This document shows, piece after piece, positions 61,305-64,000 of a DNA stretch of 64,000 nt. The notes below the pieces were generated by a model. It saw only the letters and a list, made by a program, of their open reading frames with translations. It was not told where the DNA came from and searched no databases. A program made the position numbers and the translations under genes. The number at the start of each line of letters is the position of its first letter. Position 1 is the first letter of the stretch. Source of the DNA: Brevibacterium sp. RIT 803 (GTDB taxonomy: Bacteria; Actinomycetota; Actinomycetes; Actinomycetales; Brevibacteriaceae). Where the stretch lies: NCBI RefSeq assembly GCF_016892625.1, contig NZ_JAFEMW010000002.1:310001-374000 (forward strand), written 5' to 3'.

Positions 61305-62525
61305 CTAAAGGGACTTCGCTGCTCGACCCGCACCCGACTTCCGTGAGCGCTTCCGGGCCGGCAGCAGCTCAGTCACCGCGGCCGCGATCTCCTGGCTGAG
61401 CACAGATTTCGGATTCTCCTCATGGAGGGTGTGCCCGGACAGCATGGCGGCGTCGGCTGTTGCCCGGTCGTCGCTGAAGATGAAGTCGGGGTCTCGGCGA
61501 ACGAATCTGGCGAGCACTTCCCGAATCCGCACCTCGGGCCGATGGCCTACAGCTCCTGAACGCACCTGTGTGATGCCGATGCGCATCTTGGACCCCAGCG
61601 ACTCCGCTCTTTCGGTGCCCAGCAGTTTGACGAGCCTCTGCAGGCCGATCGGATTGCCTGCGGCTAGGACGAGCACGGTGTCCGCGGCCTCCAGAGCGGC
61701 ACGCGTCGCGCAGTGCCGGTCATAGAACGGATCGGCGAAGTCATCGTCGGGATCCACCCGGTCGGAAACGTCGACGACAACGAGGTCGAACATCTTGGCT
61801 AATCGGGACAGCACCGCTGTCAGGACCGATGCGCGAACTTCTGGCCACCTGTCTGGTCTGGTCAGTCCCGTGACAGCATGGAAGTCATCACGCACGGCGG
61901 CATGCGGAACGGCAGAGATGTCCACAGGCGGGGTCTTCTCCACCTCGAGTCGGCACAGGCTGGCCAGATGCGCCGATTCCTCCGTCAGCCCCAGAGTCGT
62001 GGCCACCATCGCAGCCACTGTATCGGCGTCGACGACGACGCTGCGGTGACCCTGCCTGGCACCGTGATCGCCGAGGTTGACCGCCGTGAGCGTCCGACCG
62101 GGAGACGAACCCGTACCCCAGACTGTGACGATGTGCCCCTGCCCTTTCAGCGATCCGGGCGGAGCGAGTGGTCGGGGCGGGACGACGGTGGAATCGCGGG
62201 TGTCATCGATCGCCTGCGCCACGGTCTCAGCGTCCGCGATGGAGGGAACGCTGCTGAGGATGCCGAGGGACTCCAGCGCCGCCGTGTCGTTTCCGAATCC
62301 CAGTACCGCAGTTCCTGCTGCGAGGATCGCGGAGATGACCTGGGCGTCCAACCCTGGGAAGTACTGACCGACGATGACGACGTCGGCGCTGCCCGTCCTG
62401 CACAGCGCCAGAAGTTCGACGTCATCTGCTGGTCGAGCGACGATGGTGACGTCGTCGACCTCGCTGAGGAGTTCGAACAGGATCAGATCGAACTCGAAGT
62501 CCACGGCCAGGAGCACCTGCGTCAT
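61305..62525 (-). CDS. TadZ/CpaE-like P-loop ATPase with altered Walker A
   Basis: 406 residues. The N-terminal 120 residues resemble a receiver-like domain (VLLAVDFEFDLILFELLSEV; ADVVIVGQYFPGLD). The C-terminal SIMIBI/ParA-like domain has WGTGSSPGRTLTAVNLGDHG, where the P-loop Lys is Arg, and a Walker-B-like FDLVVVDVSDRVD. TadZ/CpaE proteins localise Flp/Tad pili, but no pilin, CpaF or TadBC gene is near. It overlaps the SAF gene by 4 bases. The last 20 residues are Lys/Arg-rich, as in nucleic-acid or membrane-binding tails. Confidence 0.72.
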   Translation of the reverse strand: MTQVLLAVDFEFDLILFELLSEVDDVTIVARPADDVELLALCRTGSADVVIVGQYFPGLDAQVISAILAAGTAVLGFGNDTAALESLGILSSVPSIADAETVAQAIDDTRDSTVVPPRPLAPPGSLKGQGHIVTVWGTGSSPGRTLTAVNLGDHGARQGHRSVVVDADTVAAMVATTLGLTEESAHLASLCRLEVEKTPPVDISAVPHAAVRDDFHAVTGLTRPDRWPEVRASVLTAVLSRLAKMFDLVVVDVSDRVDPDDDFADPFYDRHCATRAALEAADTVLVLAAGNPIGLQRLVKLLGTERAESLGSKMRIGITQVRSGAVGHRPEVRIREVLARFVRRDPDFIFSDDRATADAAMLSGHTLHEENPKSVLSQEIAAAVTELLPARKRSRKSGAGRAAKSL

Positions 62526-63172
62526 GACTGACCGCCCTCGGCTCTGACTTCAGCGGGGGCACCGACGACCGAGAGGACGCTGTTGCCGTCGAGTGCGCCG
62601 AGGACATCGGCGAGCTCCGCACTGGCGACGAAGACTTCGATCCTGGCACCATCTCCGACGCCGAAGCTGCCGACCTCACGGGTGATGTTCGAGACCGGCG
62701 CCGAGGTCACGATCTGCTGCGGGTCGACGCCTTCATCATCGAGTCCCTTCGATTCCGGTTGGGCCCAGACGTCGACCAGGCTGCCGGTATCGACGACTGT
62801 GGGGACGGACCCGGCGACATCGATCGCCACGATCCTACCCTCGAGCTCGGCGATGGGGGCCAGTGCCGAGGCCGGCAGAAGCTCACCGGCGGCAATCACG
62901 GCCCGCACGCTCGAATGGTCCGGGAATCCGGCATCCGCAGAGAGGTACTTGTCTCCGATATCGGCCAGATTCACCTCAGCGACAGTCAGATCATCAGCGC
63001 TGACCACCTGACCTGGGACAAGAGGGACCGCACTGGCCCACACTCGAGTGGTTGCGTTCGCCGCGCTGATGAGCAGATAGGTCGCGACGATGGCCACGAC
63101 AACTAGGACTGCCCCGACCAGCAGCCTGGCATCGGTCCACTTAGGCCGACGAATTCGTTTCGAGAGCTCCAT
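62522..63172 (-). CDS. SAF-domain membrane protein (CpaB/RcpC-like)
   Basis: 216 residues; ATG preceded by GGAGATGC. A basic cytoplasmic start (ELSKRIRRPKWTDAR), one membrane helix (about 18-38) and then a SAF domain (about 45-110, VPLVPGQVVSADDLTVAEVN, IAAGELLPASALAP), followed by a RcpC-like beta-rich part. In Tad systems CpaB/RcpC sits in the periplasm. Here it is coupled with a TadZ-like ATPase without other pilus genes. Confidence 0.82.
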   Translation of the reverse strand: MELSKRIRRPKWTDARLLVGAVLVVVAIVATYLLISAANATTRVWASAVPLVPGQVVSADDLTVAEVNLADIGDKYLSADAGFPDHSSVRAVIAAGELLPASALAPIAELEGRIVAIDVAGSVPTVVDTGSLVDVWAQPESKGLDDEGVDPQQIVTSAPVSNITREVGSFGVGDGARIEVFVASAELADVLGALDGNSVLSVVGAPAEVRAEGGQS

Positions 63173-63312
63173 TGCATCTCCACCTTTGGAAAATTTCCCA
63201 TGACAGGAACTGTTTCTGAGTGATAGTATTGAACATCAAACGAGGTCAAAGCAATGGTTTTGACAAAATTAGTCACCAAGCAATCAGTCACCTGGAATGA
63301 GAAGGGGCCCTC

Positions 63313-63534
63313 ATGGTCGTCGAAAATCGTTTCCTGCCGCTCACCGACGTGGCCGATCTGCTCAATGTGTCGATCGCTCAAGCCCGCGCCCTGGTCCGCA
63401 CCGGAGATCTTCGTGCCATCAAGGTAGGCGGGCGCGGACAGTGGCGCGTGGAGAAGACCGAGATCGAGGCGTACATCCAGCGGATGTACGAACGCGCCGA
63501 GCACGAGATCAAGACCGGTTCGCTCGAAGACTGA
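63313..63534 (+). CDS. BldC-like/excisionase-family helix-turn-helix protein
   Basis: 73 residues; ATG 63313 follows GAAGGGGCCCTC. RFLPLTDVADLLNVSIAQAR ALVRTGDLRAIKVGGRGQWR is a MerR/excisionase-type winged helix followed by the helix TEIEAYIQRMYERAE. Actinobacterial relatives include BldC and other developmental or cell-cycle regulators of similar size. It is divergent from the SAF gene across a 140-bp AT-richer gap containing TTGACA (63260-63265), a possible -35 box. Confidence 0.86.
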   Translation: MVVENRFLPLTDVADLLNVSIAQARALVRTGDLRAIKVGGRGQWRVEKTEIEAYIQRMYERAEHEIKTGSLED

Positions 63535-63601
63535 AGCGAAGACAGGTTACTCCACTCCCCGATCAACGCTCGGCTCGTCAACCGCCTCCGATCAGCCACC
63601 C

Positions 63602-64000
63602 CTAAGCGAAAGGGTTGACTCGGGCCCTTACCAGAGCGATTGAACGATGCGGGATGATCCGTCCGGAGATCTCGACGTAGTCCGAGGCGACCATGTCGCT
63701 GCGCCCCCGAACGGTTCCGCCCTCGCCCGCCAACTCCAGGGAGATCTGCTCGTGGTCGGCCGCCAGTCGTCTGAGAGCCGACGCCATACCCAAGCGCTCC
63801 AGGGGACCGGATTCGTACCGGTGTCTTCTGGATCCAGTGCGCATCTCTCGTATCCAGTCGATCGCCACAATGTTCGACTCCGTGCCGGCGATCACGACGA
63901 TCCCCCGACCGAGAAAGACAGCTGTCCCTGATATTTCGCGGGCGGCGACGGCGACCTGCACGTGCTGGCCGATTGCACCCCGCAGTCGCTCGCGCAGAGT
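63602..64000 (-). CDS. Conserved actinobacterial protein, partial (runs off the window)
   Basis: The frame is open from the right edge to the stop at 63602, giving at least 132 residues: ...TLRERLRGAIGQHVQVAVAA then TAVFLGRGIVVIAGTESNIV, LERLGMASALRRLAADHEQI and ...ISGRIIPHRSIALVRARVNP FA. Strand-rich segments with short turns suggest a small beta-barrel. I do not recognise the family with certainty. The gene lies downstream of and convergent to the BldC-like gene. Confidence 0.65.
   Translation of the reverse strand, partial: TLRERLRGAIGQHVQVAVAAREISGTAVFLGRGIVVIAGTESNIVAIDWIREMRTGSRRHRYESGPLERLGMASALRRLAADHEQISLELAGEGGTVRGRSDMVASDYVEISGRIIPHRSIALVRARVNPFA

Noticed and set aside
1..64000. 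tRNA, rRNA, riboswitch or CRISPR loci
   Set aside because: I looked for T-loop-like GGTTCGANTCC strings, long conserved RNA motifs and regular repeats while reading and found none; covariance-model searches (tRNAscan, Rfam) would be decisive.

Overview
The window is dense, GC-rich chromosomal DNA from a mycothiol-producing actinobacterium. Direct signs are a mycothiol S-conjugate amidase, a DinB/mycothiol-transferase-like protein, a WhiB iron-sulfur regulator beside a PdtaS-type histidine kinase, an actinobacterial NAD-dependent glutamate dehydrogenase of about 1630 residues, and an acyl-CoA carboxylase alpha chain with biotin carboxylase and BCCP in one chain. Overall content points to the Micrococcales, and Brevibacterium is my best guess, but no 16S gene is present. 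I see no rRNA, tRNA, CRISPR array, complete insertion sequence or integrase.

Layout. 1-9.3 kb: end of a rhodanese-domain gene, a SRPBCC protein, a Mug glycosylase, thymidine kinase, a PepSY lipoprotein, an ArdC-like protein with a destroyed zinc motif, and a tight minus-strand operon of nucleoside hydrolase, EcfS, EcfT and a fused EcfA. 9.4-19.5 kb: a sugar kinase, small enzyme/regulator modules (HxlR with VOC, SRPBCC and RibD-like proteins), an acyltransferase, an ArfB-type ribosome-rescue factor, an AlaDH/PNT-family protein and two alpha/beta hydrolases, one of them apparently inactive. 19.6-22.7 kb: a LysR regulator divergent from mesX-mesD, a folate-independent methionine synthase pair. 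22.7-27.4 kb is the most accessory-like stretch: MarR/SnoaL and TetR/SDR modules (the SDR carries an internal stop), a 700-bp stretch without a gene, and an 18-bp repeat shared with the 3' end of ychF.

27.5-43.8 kb is a conserved housekeeping block whose content resembles M. tuberculosis Rv1080c-Rv1112 as I remember it: ychF, rmuC, ispH, xseA-xseB, DUF4245, glpX, a beta-carbonic anhydrase, fumC, a PIN-PhoH protein, a short-chain cis-prenyltransferase, a hemolysin III/TrhA protein, mca, DUF4307 and greA. An ArsR/AHSA1 module is inserted after xseB. 43.9-64 kb holds an AI-2E-family permease, a catalytically incomplete SGNH protein with maf, the biotin carboxylase, an ECF sigma factor with its YCII partner, an LpdA-type quinone reductase, a gamma-carbonic anhydrase, whiB convergent with pdtaS, the giant gdh, and a DUF6912/TadZ-like/SAF cluster divergent from a BldC-like regulator.

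Themes. Several regulators face their own targets with visible inverted-repeat operators (HxlR, MarR, TetR, ArsR). Several proteins keep an enzyme fold but have lost catalytic residues (ArdC-like zincin, one alpha/beta hydrolase, the SGNH protein, half of the fused EcfA, the TadZ-like ATPase). The two most coherent specialised systems are the nucleoside hydrolase-ECF transporter operon and the mesX-mesD methionine system.
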